A stretch of 64,000 nucleotides of DNA, taken from NCBI RefSeq assembly GCF_951801035.1, contig NZ_CATOKT010000006.1, one strand, 5' to 3'. Numbering within the stretch: position 1 is the stretch's first letter; every line of letters starts with the position of its first letter. Origin of the DNA: Adlercreutzia sp910585575. GTDB lineage: Bacteria > Actinomycetota > Coriobacteriia > Coriobacteriales > Eggerthellaceae. Under the pieces are notes generated by a model that searched no databases, was not told where the DNA came from, and saw only the letters and a program-made list of their open reading frames with translations. Made by a program: the position numbers and the translations under genes. This document shows, in pieces, positions 45,408 through 54,150 of this stretch.

Positions 45408-46613
45408 CTACCAGTTCAGAACTTTTTTCAGCGCGTCAAGGAAGGCCTCGATATCGGCGCGCGTGGTGTAGCGGCCCATGGAAACGCGCAGGGCGTTGTA
45501 GGCCTCGTCGCCGGTGATGCCCATGGCCTTCAGCACATGGCTCGGCTCCAGCGAGTGCGATGAACAGGCGCTGCCCCCGGCCACGCACAGTCCCAACTGG
45601 TCGAAGCGCAGCACCATGGTCTCGCTTTCCAGCTCGTCGGCGAGAAGATGAACGATGTTGGGCAGATAGTCCTCGCTGCCCGCCTCCACATCCACCGTGG
45701 CCTGCACACCATCGAGGGGCATGATCTCGGCATAGAGCGCATCGCGCAGCACGCGCAGACGCCCGGACTCTTCCTCCTGCGCCGCCTGAGCGGCCTCGAG
45801 CGCCGCCGCGAACCCCTCGATGCCGGCCACGTTCTGGGTGCCGCTGCGCCGTCCCGACTCCTGGCCACCGCCCAGCAAAAACGCCTCGAAGGGCGTGCGG
45901 GCGCGCAGATAGAGGGCACCCACCCCCTTAGGGCCGCCGATCTTGTGGGCCGAGAAGGAAGCCGCGTCCACGTCGAGCTGCTGAAGGTCGAGCGGCATCT
46001 TGCCCAGGGCCTGGACGGCATCGGTATGGAACAGGGCCCCGGCTTCGTGGGCCACAGCTGCCAGCTCGCGAATAGGCTGGATGGAGCCCACCTCGGAGTT
46101 GGCCGCCTGCACCGATACGAGCACGGTGTCCTCGGTAAGGGCGGCCTCCAAGGTGCGCACCTCCACGAAGCCGTCGCGATTGGGGCGCAGGTAGGTGACG
46201 CTCACCCCTTCCGCCTCCAGGCGCTTGCAGGGGGCCAGCACAGCATCGTGCTCGATGGCCGAGGTGATGACGTGCAGCGGGCGGTCCCCCTGGCCGGCCA
46301 GGCGCCGTTGCTGGGCCGCCCCGCGCACCAGCCCGAAGAGCGCAGCGTCGTCGGCCTCGGTAGCGCCCGAGGTGAAGATGATCTCGTCGGGGCGACGCGC
46401 CCCCAAGGCCCGAGCCACGCGGCGGCGCGCGTTTTCCATCAGGTCGAAGGCCCCGCGGCCCAGCCGATAGAGCGCATTGGCGTTGGCGTTCACCGCCAGG
46501 TTCATGGGGCCGGGCACCTGGAAGGGCTCCATGGCCAGAGCCGCCTCTTCGCACAGCGGCGCCGTGGCGGCATAGTCGAGATAAATAAAGGAATCAGATG
46601 CTTGATCGGTCAC
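45408..46613 (-). CDS. Cysteine desulfurase (NifS/IscS family)
   Basis: A 401-aa PLP enzyme that takes sulfur from cysteine for Fe-S clusters or thio-tRNA. The opening IYLDYAATAP, the PLP lysine in SAHKIGGPKGVG and the persulfide Cys in the GSACSSHS loop are present. It is a candidate sulfur source for SufBC, which has no sufS beside it; that link is inference. The start is GTG 46613 after GGAGACAACC. Confidence 0.95.
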   Translation of the reverse strand: MTDQASDSFIYLDYAATAPLCEEAALAMEPFQVPGPMNLAVNANANALYRLGRGAFDLMENARRRVARALGARRPDEIIFTSGATEADDAALFGLVRGAAQQRRLAGQGDRPLHVITSAIEHDAVLAPCKRLEAEGVSVTYLRPNRDGFVEVRTLEAALTEDTVLVSVQAANSEVGSIQPIRELAAVAHEAGALFHTDAVQALGKMPLDLQQLDVDAASFSAHKIGGPKGVGALYLRARTPFEAFLLGGGQESGRRSGTQNVAGIEGFAAALEAAQAAQEEESGRLRVLRDALYAEIMPLDGVQATVDVEAGSEDYLPNIVHLLADELESETMVLRFDQLGLCVAGGSACSSHSLEPSHVLKAMGITGDEAYNALRVSMGRYTTRADIEAFLDALKKVLNW

Positions 46614-46682
46614 GATGGGTTGTCTCCTCGTTCAACTTACACATATGAAGAGCGGCCGGGCGGATGAAGCTGCTCGAGTCGC

Positions 46683-47387
46683 CTAGGCGCAGGCGTCCAG
46701 CACGGCCAGGCGCGCCGCATCGGCGGCATCGCGCACCGCCGCCAGGGCCTCGGCGGGGTCGGGCGCGGCGAAGACGGCATTGCCGCACACGAGCACGTCG
46801 GCGCCGGCGGCCGCCACCAAAGGCGCCGTAGCGGTGCCGATGCCGCCATCCACCTGGATGAGCATGGCCTCGTTGCCGGCAGCCCGGGCCATGGCGGCCA
46901 CCTCGGCCACCTTGGTCTCGGAGCCGGCCATATAGCTTTGGCCCGAGAAGCCCGGCTCCACGGACATGACCAGGGCCATGTCCAGATCGGCAATAACCGG
47001 CGCCAGCGCCGATGGCGGCGTCTTCGGCTTCAAGGCCGCCGCAGCCATCAGGCCCGCTTCGTGGATTTGGGCGATGGCGCGCACCAGATCAGCCTCACTC
47101 AAGGCCTCGACGTGCACATTGAGCAGATCGGCCCCGGCATCGATGAACCAGGGCAGCTCCACCAGCGGGTTGTCGATCATGAGGTGCACATCGCACACCA
47201 GGCTGGTGGCCGGCTTCAGCTGTTTGAGCAGGGGCACGCCCATGGTCAGGTTGGGCACGAAATGGCCGTCCATGACGTCGATGTGGACGAACGCCGCGCC
47301 GGCGCGCTCGATGAGCGCAATGTCGGCACCAAGATCCAGGAAGTTGGCGGACAGAATGGAAGGGGCAATCTTCACCGGTTGAAACAT
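46683..47387 (-). CDS. rpe: Ribulose-phosphate 3-epimerase
   Basis: A 234-aa TIM-barrel enzyme interconverting ribulose 5-phosphate and xylulose 5-phosphate. Active-site segments are ILSANFLDLG, HIDVMDGHFVPNLT, VHLMIDNP and QVDGGI. It is followed after 69 bases by the cysteine desulfurase gene and is divergent from the Ogt-like gene. Confidence 0.96.
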   Translation of the reverse strand: MFQPVKIAPSILSANFLDLGADIALIERAGAAFVHIDVMDGHFVPNLTMGVPLLKQLKPATSLVCDVHLMIDNPLVELPWFIDAGADLLNVHVEALSEADLVRAIAQIHEAGLMAAAALKPKTPPSALAPVIADLDMALVMSVEPGFSGQSYMAGSETKVAEVAAMARAAGNEAMLIQVDGGIGTATAPLVAAAGADVLVCGNAVFAAPDPAEALAAVRDAADAARLAVLDACA

Positions 47388-47433
47388 AAGGCCGTCCTTG
47401 CTCGCAGAATTCCGATGGCCCCATTCTACAGGT

Positions 47434-47459
47434 TTGACTCGACGTCAAGGCCGTATAAT
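47434..47459 (+). promoter_or_regulatory. Promoter with embedded palindrome, Ogt-like gene
   Basis: TTGACT (47434-47439) and TATAAT (47454-47459) are only 14 bases apart. The -35 overlaps a palindrome TTGAC-N5-GTCAA (47434-47448), a possible operator; short spacing plus an internal operator would fit activator or repressor control. Confidence 0.5.
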
Positions 47460-47508
47460 AAAGCGACAGCGGCAAACGCTCACGCCAGGAGCAGAAAGGT
47501 GGTCGTCG

Positions 47509-47985
47509 ATGCCCTCCGATGCGCGCACGTTCTACACCTACCCCACCACCTTCGGCCCCATCACCATCGGCAGCAACGGCACTGCTGTCACTGCGATCAT
47601 CCTGGGCGAGTCCTCTCTACCGGGTCTTCGCAAGCCCTCCGCCCTTACCAACCAGGCCGCCAACGAGATCATGGAATACCTGGCCGGTAAGCGCACTGTC
47701 TTCACCGTGCCCTGCCAGCTGGCCGGCACAGCTTTTCAGCAGCAAGTGTGGCGCGCTGTAGCGAACATTCCCTATGGTCAAACGCGCACGGCCCGCGATC
47801 TGGCCGAAACCCTCGGCGCTCCCGATTCGTTTCGCGCCGTAGGGGCCGCCCTCAAGAAGTGCCCCGCCCCCCTACTGGTGCCCATCCATCGCATTGTCAG
47901 CGCCGCGGGCAAGCCCCTGGGCAGCGGCCAGGCGGCAGCAGTAGCGCGCGCCCTGCTCCATCTGGAAGCTCCAACCCATTCCTAA
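47509..47985 (+). CDS. Alkyltransferase-like (Ogt family) protein lacking the acceptor Cys
   Basis: A 158-aa protein of the methylated-DNA-protein cysteine methyltransferase family. The DNA-binding helix and Arg finger (RAVGAALKKCP, R109), VWRAVANIPYGQTRT and the C-terminal Glu are conserved. The active-site PCHR motif reads VPIHRI with Ile126 (codon ATC at 47884-47886), so it cannot accept an alkyl group at the normal site. This matches the alkyltransferase-like (ATL) class, which binds alkylated bases and calls nucleotide excision repair; known ATLs usually have Trp or Ala there. Confidence 0.85.
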   Translation: MPSDARTFYTYPTTFGPITIGSNGTAVTAIILGESSLPGLRKPSALTNQAANEIMEYLAGKRTVFTVPCQLAGTAFQQQVWRAVANIPYGQTRTARDLAETLGAPDSFRAVGAALKKCPAPLLVPIHRIVSAAGKPLGSGQAAAVARALLHLEAPTHS

Positions 47986-48393
47986 GGCGGCCAACGCATA
48001 AAAAAAGCTCCTCCGGCAGGGGAACCGGAGGAGCTTGCTCAATACGCACGGAGGAGAAGGGGAACGTGCGCATGGTCTTGGTTTCCGCCGCGAGGGCTTG
48101 AGAGAGGAGAGAGGAGGGTTCACGCAGGAGACGGTGCGACGGAAGCTCGGGATAGGTTGTCAAGGAGCTGAACGGTGCGGGACGTTTGCTTGCGGCCACC
48201 TGAAAGGCTTTCGTATACGGCAAGATTGCCTTGCCTTCCTCCCAGGTTTGCCGCTCATCCCTTCCGATCGGCTGATGACAACAATAAAGCCTCCCCTGCT
48301 CCAAGGGAACAAGGAAGGCCTTTCGGTTAAATCCGCGTATGCACTTCGTTTACCCGACGAAACCTGATGATGCAGGTGAACAATATGCCCTGC
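47986..48393. other. 408-base gap with a minus-strand terminator but no gene
   Basis: It lies between the convergent Ogt-like gene and gpsA. A strong minus-strand terminator at 48000-48036 lies about 360 bases past the gpsA stop, so something transcribed leftwards ends here. I found no protein with a ribosome site and no match to 6S, SRP, tmRNA or RNase P RNA signatures. Confidence 0.5.
48000..48036 (-). terminator. Strong rho-independent terminator
   Basis: Minus strand AAGCTCCTCCGG, 8-base loop, CCGGAGGAGCTT, then TTTTTTT. In plus orientation there is no T-tract. Confidence 0.88.
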
Positions 48394-49392
48394 TTAGTAG
48401 AACTCCGCCTTGAGCGGGCGATCGATGAGGGCTGCGGCGGCCTCGCGGGGCGGAACCTGCTCCCACACCACGCTGCGCACCGTGTCCGTCAGGGGCAGCT
48501 CCACCTGATAACGCTCCTCGAGGGTGGCAAGGGTCTTGCAGGCAATGGCTCCCTCCACCACCATGTGGGTCTGGGCCGTGAAGTCGGCCAGGGTAAGGCC
48601 GCGGGCCACGTACTGCTCGCCGAAGCGGCGGTTGCGCGAGTGCTGGGACATGCAGGTAACCACCATGTCGCCCGCGCCGCCGAGGCCCATGCAGGTGAGC
48701 GCCTGCCCGCCGCAAGCCACCACCATGCGGCTCATCTCGGCCAAACCGCGTGTGATGAGCAGCGCCGCCGTGTTGTCGCCGAAGCCCATGCCATAGGACA
48801 CGCCTACGGCAATGGCGATGACGTTCTTGAACGCCGCGCACAGCTCCACACCCACCGGGTCGTCGGAGGTGTAGGTGCGGAAGGCCCGCGTGGCGAACAG
48901 GTCGCGGAAGAACAGCGCGGTCTCCTCATGGGCGCTGGCCACTACCGCTGCCGAGGGCTTGCGACAGATGACCTCTTCGGCATGGGTGGGGCCGGACAGC
49001 ACGGCGAAACGGTCCGGATTGCCCAGCTCGTCGGCGAAGGTGTCGATGGGCAAAAGCCCCGTCTCCTCCTCCACGCCCTTCGAGCAGATGACGATGGGGG
49101 TATCGCGAGCAATGAGCGCACGCAGATCGGCCGCCACCGAGCGCAGCGCTGCCGACGGCGTGACGATGACCACCGCTTCGGCGCCCTCCACAGCCTCGGC
49201 GTAGTTGCTGGTGGCGCGGATGCACGCGGGCAGTCGGTAGTCGGACAGGTAGCGCGGGTTGCGATGATCGGCGTTGATGGCCTCGGCCACCTCGGGCGTG
49301 CGCGCCCACAGCATGACGTCGTGACCGGCTTCAGCCAGCACCAGCGCCAGCGCCGTGCCCCAGCTGCCAGCTCCGATAACTGCTACGTTCAT
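48394..49392 (-). CDS. gpsA: Glycerol-3-phosphate dehydrogenase [NAD(P)+]
   Basis: A 332-aa enzyme that makes sn-glycerol 3-phosphate for phospholipids. The N-terminal dinucleotide loop is VAVIGAGSWGTALA, the catalytic Lys lies in ELCAAFKNVIAIAVG, and the C-terminal domain has GAGDMVVTCMSQHSRNRRFGE. It is the last gene of the tyrA-to-gpsA run; plsY upstream uses its product. Confidence 0.97.
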   Translation of the reverse strand: MNVAVIGAGSWGTALALVLAEAGHDVMLWARTPEVAEAINADHRNPRYLSDYRLPACIRATSNYAEAVEGAEAVVIVTPSAALRSVAADLRALIARDTPIVICSKGVEEETGLLPIDTFADELGNPDRFAVLSGPTHAEEVICRKPSAAVVASAHEETALFFRDLFATRAFRTYTSDDPVGVELCAAFKNVIAIAVGVSYGMGFGDNTAALLITRGLAEMSRMVVACGGQALTCMGLGGAGDMVVTCMSQHSRNRRFGEQYVARGLTLADFTAQTHMVVEGAIACKTLATLEERYQVELPLTDTVRSVVWEQVPPREAAAALIDRPLKAEFY

Positions 49393-49425
49393 GAGACTCT
49401 CCTTGCAAGTCTTCGGGGGACGGGG

Positions 49426-49526
49426 CCACGGGGTACCCCGATTCGCTCAAACAGTCCTCGCTTGGTGAAACAGCCCACTGGGCTGTTTCAGTCGCTGCGG
49501 AACTCGCTCGGTCGGGGCACCCCGTG
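49426..49526. repeat. Type-A 101-bp palindromic element, copy 3
   Basis: Between gpsA and plsY, same orientation as copy 1 and 96 of 101 positions identical to it. Core arms GAAACAGCCCA/TGGGCTGTTTC. Confidence 0.85.
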
Positions 49527-49562
49527 TCCCCGTCGAACTCAACCAAAGCAGAACGCTAACGG

Positions 49563-50261
49563 CTACTTCTTCTTGCTTCCGATCTTGTTTTCGGTGCCGG
49601 CGCGCAGGCGGGCGATGTTCTCGCGGTGGGCCCAGATGACCACGGCGGCCGTGGCCGTGATGATGAGCCACGCCACCCAGTGACCGCCCAGGCCGTAATA
49701 GTAGAGGCCCAGCAGCGGGCAAACCACGGCGGCGGCCAGGGAGCCCACGGACACGCAGCGCGTCAGCGCAATGCCGAGGGCGAAGACGATGATCTCGATG
49801 AGAAAGCCCACGGGCCCGTAAACAAACACCAGGCAGGCGGCCGCCACGGCAATGCCCTTGCCGCCGTGCCAGCCGAGCCAAGGGCTGAACACGTGGCCCA
49901 AGGTGCAGCCAGCGAAGGCCAGGGCCGCCACCAGCGTCACGGCGTTCAGCGCCGGGGTGGCGAAGGCTCCGTAGAGCCCGCCGCTCACCGTCAACTCGGC
50001 GGGAAGGGCGGCCACCATCGGGGCGATGACCCACACCGCCAGCCAACCCGCCAGCAGACCCTTGCCGAAGTCGAGCACGAACACCGCTGCTCCCCCGGCT
50101 TTGCCCAGGGTGCGCATGGCGTTGGTGGTGCCGATGTTGCCGGAGCCCTCGTCGCGCAGGTCCTTCTTGTAGGCCAACTTGGAGACGATAACGCCCCAGG
50201 GAATGGAGCCGAGCAGGAACGTGATGACGAAGGTAAGGGCAAGATAGCCGAGAACGATCAT
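49563..50261 (-). CDS. plsY: Glycerol-3-phosphate acyltransferase PlsY
   Basis: A 232-aa membrane enzyme with about five helices that transfers the acyl group of acyl-phosphate (from PlsX) to glycerol 3-phosphate. The three PlsY motifs are seen: GSIPWGVI, RDEGSGNIGTTNAMRTLG-type and GWHGGKGIAVA. Its ATG lies three bases after the der stop. Confidence 0.95.
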   Translation of the reverse strand: MIVLGYLALTFVITFLLGSIPWGVIVSKLAYKKDLRDEGSGNIGTTNAMRTLGKAGGAAVFVLDFGKGLLAGWLAVWVIAPMVAALPAELTVSGGLYGAFATPALNAVTLVAALAFAGCTLGHVFSPWLGWHGGKGIAVAAACLVFVYGPVGFLIEIIVFALGIALTRCVSVGSLAAAVVCPLLGLYYYGLGGHWVAWLIITATAAVVIWAHRENIARLRAGTENKIGSKKK

Positions 50262-50264
50262 GGA

Positions 50265-51578
50265 CTAGTCTTTCTTCTTGAACTTCAGGCGGATGGGCGT
50301 ACCGGTGAGGTCGAAGGCCTCGCGCATGCGGTTCTCCAGGTAGCGCTCGTAGTTGTCGTCCACGACATCGGGGCGGTTCACGAAGAAGGTGAAGTGCGGC
50401 GGGCAGGTGCCCGTCTGCGTGACGTACTTCATGCGCAGGATGGCTTTGCCCTTGGACACGGTGTGGCCGGTCTCGCGGATGCCTGCCAGCCAGCTGTTCA
50501 GTTGGTTGGTGGGAATGGTACGGCTGTAGTTGGCGTAGACCGAGTCGATGGCGTCCCAAATGCGGTCGACCTTCTTGCCCGTCAGCGCGCTGATGGCAAT
50601 GACCGGGGCATAGCCCACGAAGGTCATGCGGTCGGCAATGCGCTCGCGGATCTTCTCCTTGGCCTCGGGGCCCTCTACGATGTCCCACTTGTTGAGCACG
50701 ATGACCATGGCGCACCCGCGCTCGGCGGCATAGCCGGCCACGCGCTGGTCCTCATTGGTGAGGCCCAGGGTGCCGTCGATGACCAGCAAGGCCACATCGG
50801 CGCGGTCGATGGCGCGCATGGCGCGCACGAAGCCGTAGTACTCCACATCCTCGTCAATCTGGCTCTTGCGGCGCAGACCTGCTGTGTCCACGATGCGGTA
50901 CATGGTGCCGTCGTGCTCCACCAGCGTGTCGATGGCATCGCGGGTGGTGCCGGCCACGTCGGACACGATGGAGCGATCGTTGTTGGTCAGCTTGTTGGTA
51001 AGCGAGGACTTGCCGGCGTTCGGACGCCCGATGATGGCCACGTTGATGGCATCCACTTCCTCTTCCGGCGTCCAGTCGGTCTTGCGCAGCACGTTCACCA
51101 CGTCGTCGAGCAAGTCACCCGTGCCGTTGCCGTGCTGAGCGGAAACGGGCCACGGATCACCCAGGCCCAGGGCGTAGAACTCCCACACCTCGTCCATGCG
51201 CGCCGGGTTGTCCATCTTGTTCACCACGGGGAACACCGGCTTGCCGGACTTCTGCAGAATGCGCGCCACCTCTTCGTCGTCGGCGTTGATGCCGGTTTTG
51301 CCGTCCACTAAGAAGATGATGACGTCGGCCTCGCGGGTGGCCTCGAAGGCCTGGGCGCGGATGGAACCCTGGAAGGCGTCCTCGTTGCCCATTTCGATAC
51401 CGCCGGTGTCGATGAGCATGAACTCCATGCCGTTCCAGTCGGCCTTGTGGTAGCTGCGGTCGCGGGTGACGCCGCGCATTTCGTGCACGATGGCATCGCC
51501 GGTTTGGGCGATGCGGTTGACCAAGGTGGACTTGCCCACGTTGGGGCGGCCCACGATGGCGACGATGGGAAGAGCCAT
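50265..51578 (-). CDS. der: Ribosome biogenesis GTPase Der (EngA)
   Basis: A 437-aa protein with two tandem GTPase domains and a C-terminal KH-like domain, acting in 50S assembly. G1 loops are GRPNVGKST and GRPNAGKSS, G3 are DTGGI and DTAGL, G4 are NKMD and NKWD. ATG 51578 gives the family start IVAIVGRPNVG; a longer frame upstream overlaps the DUF512 gene. Confidence 0.97.
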   Translation of the reverse strand: MALPIVAIVGRPNVGKSTLVNRIAQTGDAIVHEMRGVTRDRSYHKADWNGMEFMLIDTGGIEMGNEDAFQGSIRAQAFEATREADVIIFLVDGKTGINADDEEVARILQKSGKPVFPVVNKMDNPARMDEVWEFYALGLGDPWPVSAQHGNGTGDLLDDVVNVLRKTDWTPEEEVDAINVAIIGRPNAGKSSLTNKLTNNDRSIVSDVAGTTRDAIDTLVEHDGTMYRIVDTAGLRRKSQIDEDVEYYGFVRAMRAIDRADVALLVIDGTLGLTNEDQRVAGYAAERGCAMVIVLNKWDIVEGPEAKEKIRERIADRMTFVGYAPVIAISALTGKKVDRIWDAIDSVYANYSRTIPTNQLNSWLAGIRETGHTVSKGKAILRMKYVTQTGTCPPHFTFFVNRPDVVDDNYERYLENRMREAFDLTGTPIRLKFKKKD

Positions 51579-51597
51579 GATGTGTTCCTCGCGTTTC

Positions 51598-53028
51598 TTA
51601 CAGCGCCGGCGGGGCGGCCAGCGCGATGATCTCAGGAAGAAAATCCAATGGGTTACAGGATACCACGTGTATACGGGTCGCCGTCTCCGTTTCCATATCC
51701 TGCACGGTAGCATCGTCAAGCGTCACGCCGTTGTCATTCAGAATGACCTTTGGGAGGAGGAAGAGGTCGCCAGATGCTTCCTTTATTGCCTTCTCGATGT
51801 CGCAGGCGCAGAGGAGGCCGGTTACGTTTACGTTGCCGCCGAAGTAGTCATTCTTCACCGTAAGGGGGATCAGGCAGCCGGCCAAGGGGCTTTTGGCAAT
51901 CATGGCGTCGAGGAAGGGCTGCATGGCTTCGCCGATGATATAGCAGGCGGTGAGGCCGGCGGCCTTGAGGGCCTCGGCGGTGCGAGCGGCTAGGCCGCTG
52001 GCTACGGCCTCGTTGAACTCGTCGACGTAGCTGCGAACGATGCCAATGCCGTCCTCGAACATCTCGTAGTCGCCGTAGTCGCTGGCGGGCGGGATGTGCT
52101 CGGGGGTGTCCACGCCGTACGCATTCACGTAGAACTCGTCGGCGGCGAAGACCCAGGGGGTGCCGCGCTCGGCGCGAGCGCGCTCCTGGAAGGGGCGGAT
52201 GACCTCGATGACGCCGCGGGCTGCCTCGGGCGTGGTGAAACTCTCGTGGAGCTCGGTCTGGTGCTTGGTAAAACCAAGGGGCACGATGCCGACGCCGCTC
52301 AAGCCCGGGCGCTGCCAGGCCCAGTCCAGAGTCTCGCGCAGGGCGTCGCCGTCGTTGATGCCGGGCATGAGCACAATTTGCGCATGGGCCTGGATGCCCG
52401 CGTCCAGCAGGCGGTCGAGGGCGTCAAGGCCGTGCTGGGCGTGACGGCCGATCATGCGGCGGCGCAGGTCAGGGTTGCTGGCGTGCAAACTCACGCGCAA
52501 GGGACTGATGTGCTGCTCGATGATGCGCGCTTCATCCTCGGGCTTCAAATTCGTCAGCGTGACGAAGGTGCCCGAGAGAAAGCTTAAGCGGAAGTCGTCG
52601 TCGCGCAGGGAAAGCGAGGCGCGGGCGTCGTCGGGCAGCTGGCGCATGAAGCAGAAGATGCAGGCATTGCGGCAGAGCTTCACCCGATCGAAGAGCACGC
52701 CGTCGAAGGTGAAGCCCCAGTCCTCGCCGGGGTCGCGCTCCAGCTCCACCTCCCCCGCCTCGCCATCAAGGTCGATATAGCCCACGGTGATGACGTCGTC
52801 GGCGGAAAGCCAGCGCCAGTCGATGATGTCGCGCAGAGGCGCGCCGTCCACGCTGGTAAGGCAGCAGCCGGGCTCGAACCCTGCGTCGTCGGCAGGGCTT
52901 TCAGGGTCGACAGCCGTAATGCGCGCCGCCGGGCCGCCGCACGCGGCTGCAGCCGCATCGGCGGGGGCCACGGCGCAAGCCGCGCAGGCAGCGTCGCGCT
53001 CGATTTCTTTTCCCGGGTAAACAGCCAT
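51598..53028 (-). CDS. DUF512 radical SAM-like protein with PDZ domain
   Basis: A 476-aa protein. The N-terminal region (about 35-105) resembles a PDZ-like domain (ITAVDPESPADDAGFEPG). The radical SAM cluster motif is CRNACIFC (about 118-125), and the C-terminal DUF512 domain ends near FLPEI. This family is usually next to der and ispH in Gram-positive genomes; its reaction is unknown. It starts three bases after the ispH stop. A Cys/Ala-rich stretch (residues 14-30) precedes the PDZ domain and is unusual. Confidence 0.85.
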   Translation of the reverse strand: MAVYPGKEIERDAACAACAVAPADAAAAACGGPAARITAVDPESPADDAGFEPGCCLTSVDGAPLRDIIDWRWLSADDVITVGYIDLDGEAGEVELERDPGEDWGFTFDGVLFDRVKLCRNACIFCFMRQLPDDARASLSLRDDDFRLSFLSGTFVTLTNLKPEDEARIIEQHISPLRVSLHASNPDLRRRMIGRHAQHGLDALDRLLDAGIQAHAQIVLMPGINDGDALRETLDWAWQRPGLSGVGIVPLGFTKHQTELHESFTTPEAARGVIEVIRPFQERARAERGTPWVFAADEFYVNAYGVDTPEHIPPASDYGDYEMFEDGIGIVRSYVDEFNEAVASGLAARTAEALKAAGLTACYIIGEAMQPFLDAMIAKSPLAGCLIPLTVKNDYFGGNVNVTGLLCACDIEKAIKEASGDLFLLPKVILNDNGVTLDDATVQDMETETATRIHVVSCNPLDFLPEIIALAAPPAL

Positions 53029-53031
53029 AGC

Positions 53032-53898
53032 CTACAGCGTCTTCAGGAACGCTTCGACGGCGGCGATTTGGTTCTCAGGCGTGCTGGCGCCCGCGGTGAC
53101 GCCCACGCGGGCGCAGCCATCAAAGGCGACCGGGTCCAATTCGTCGGCCGACTCGATGTGGAAGGTGCGCGGGCAGGTGAGAGCACACACCTCGGCGAGG
53201 CGGGTGGTGTTCGACGAGTTGCGGCCGCCGATGACCACCATAGCATCCACATTGGCCGCCAGCTCGGCAGCGGCCTCCTGGCGCTGGCGCGTGGCCGAGC
53301 AGATGGTGTTCTTCACGATGGGGGCAAGGCCGGCCTCGGTGAGCGCGGCCACCACTGCCTCCAGGTTCTCGCGACGCTGGGTGGTCTGGGCCACCACGCC
53401 CACGGGATCGTAGAGCCCCTCGGGGATGTCGGCGGGGCTCGCCACCACGTCGACCTTGCCGCCGGCCTGGCGAGCCCAAGCGGTCAGGCCCTCCACTTCG
53501 GGGTGGCCCTCCTCCCCCACCACAATAACGCGGCAGCCCTCGTGGGCCAGCTCGGCCGCAGCAGCCTGGGCGCGGGCCACGTGGGGGCACGTGGCGTCGA
53601 CCACCGCGAAACCGCGCTCGCGCACAGCACCCAGCACCTCGGGGGTCACGCCATGGGAACGGATGACCACCGACGGAACCTCTCCCTCCCCTTCGCTCGC
53701 GGGTGTCCACTCAATAGCCGCAACATCGTCCACGGGCTCGGCGCCGCGCTCGGCCAAGTCGGCCACTACCTGGGGATTATGGATGAGCGGCCCCAGCGTG
53801 TAGGCAATGCTTCCGTCGGCAATGACCTCGTCGGCCATGTCCAGCGCACGCTGCACGCCATAACAGGCCCCGGCCCGTTTCGCACGAACAACTTCCAC
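53032..53898 (-). CDS. ispH: 4-hydroxy-3-methylbut-2-enyl diphosphate reductase
   Basis: A 288-aa Fe-S enzyme, the last step of the MEP isoprenoid pathway. The cluster ligands are C12 in AGACYGVQRAL, the Cys of DATCPHV and the Cys of TICSATRQRQ. It is preceded by a 252-base gap filled with type-B repeats. No membrane segment is seen. Confidence 0.96.
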   Translation of the reverse strand: MEVVRAKRAGACYGVQRALDMADEVIADGSIAYTLGPLIHNPQVVADLAERGAEPVDDVAAIEWTPASEGEGEVPSVVIRSHGVTPEVLGAVRERGFAVVDATCPHVARAQAAAAELAHEGCRVIVVGEEGHPEVEGLTAWARQAGGKVDVVASPADIPEGLYDPVGVVAQTTQRRENLEAVVAALTEAGLAPIVKNTICSATRQRQEAAAELAANVDAMVVIGGRNSSNTTRLAEVCALTCPRTFHIESADELDPVAFDGCARVGVTAGASTPENQIAAVEAFLKTL

Positions 53899-53921
53899 GA
53901 ATCCAACCTTTCACTCGTCCG

Positions 53922-54115
53922 ATTGGCTGGAAAAGCCCGATATTGGAACAGAACCCGTCCAAAATCGTCTTTTTGAAGCCAAAAACCTTGCAATACAAGC
54001 ATTAACGCGACATTTTCGATCTTCAGCGTTCCAAAATCGCTCTTTTGCAGCCAATCGAGCCTCACTTTCTTTCATTTCGAGGCCATCGGTTACAAAACCG
54101 CCATTTCCAAGCCAC
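53922..54115. repeat. Cluster of four 28-bp type-B repeat units
   Basis: Units at 53922-53949 (forward), 53955-53983, 54027-54054 and 54089-54115 (all reverse). They share the consensus of the cluster at 16022-16154, and the order forward then reverse copies is the same. They fill the ispH-plsC gap. Confidence 0.72.
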
Positions 54116-54150
54116 ACCAGCAAGGATCAGTTCGGGCAGAAGCACGTTTT

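Noticed and set aside
47897..48304. Minus-strand ORF of 135 codons across the gap downstream of gpsA
   Set aside because: It lacks a ribosome site, runs through a strong terminator and into the antisense of the Ogt-like gene.
49426..49526. Simple rho-independent terminator for plsY
   Set aside because: The central palindrome has no T-tract on the transcribed strand, and the same 101-bp unit recurs elsewhere, so a repeat element explains it better.
53766..54065. Minus-strand ORF with repeated WLQK-DFG peptides
   Set aside because: The peptide repeats come from the type-B DNA repeats, the frame runs into ispH in another frame and no ribosome site is present.
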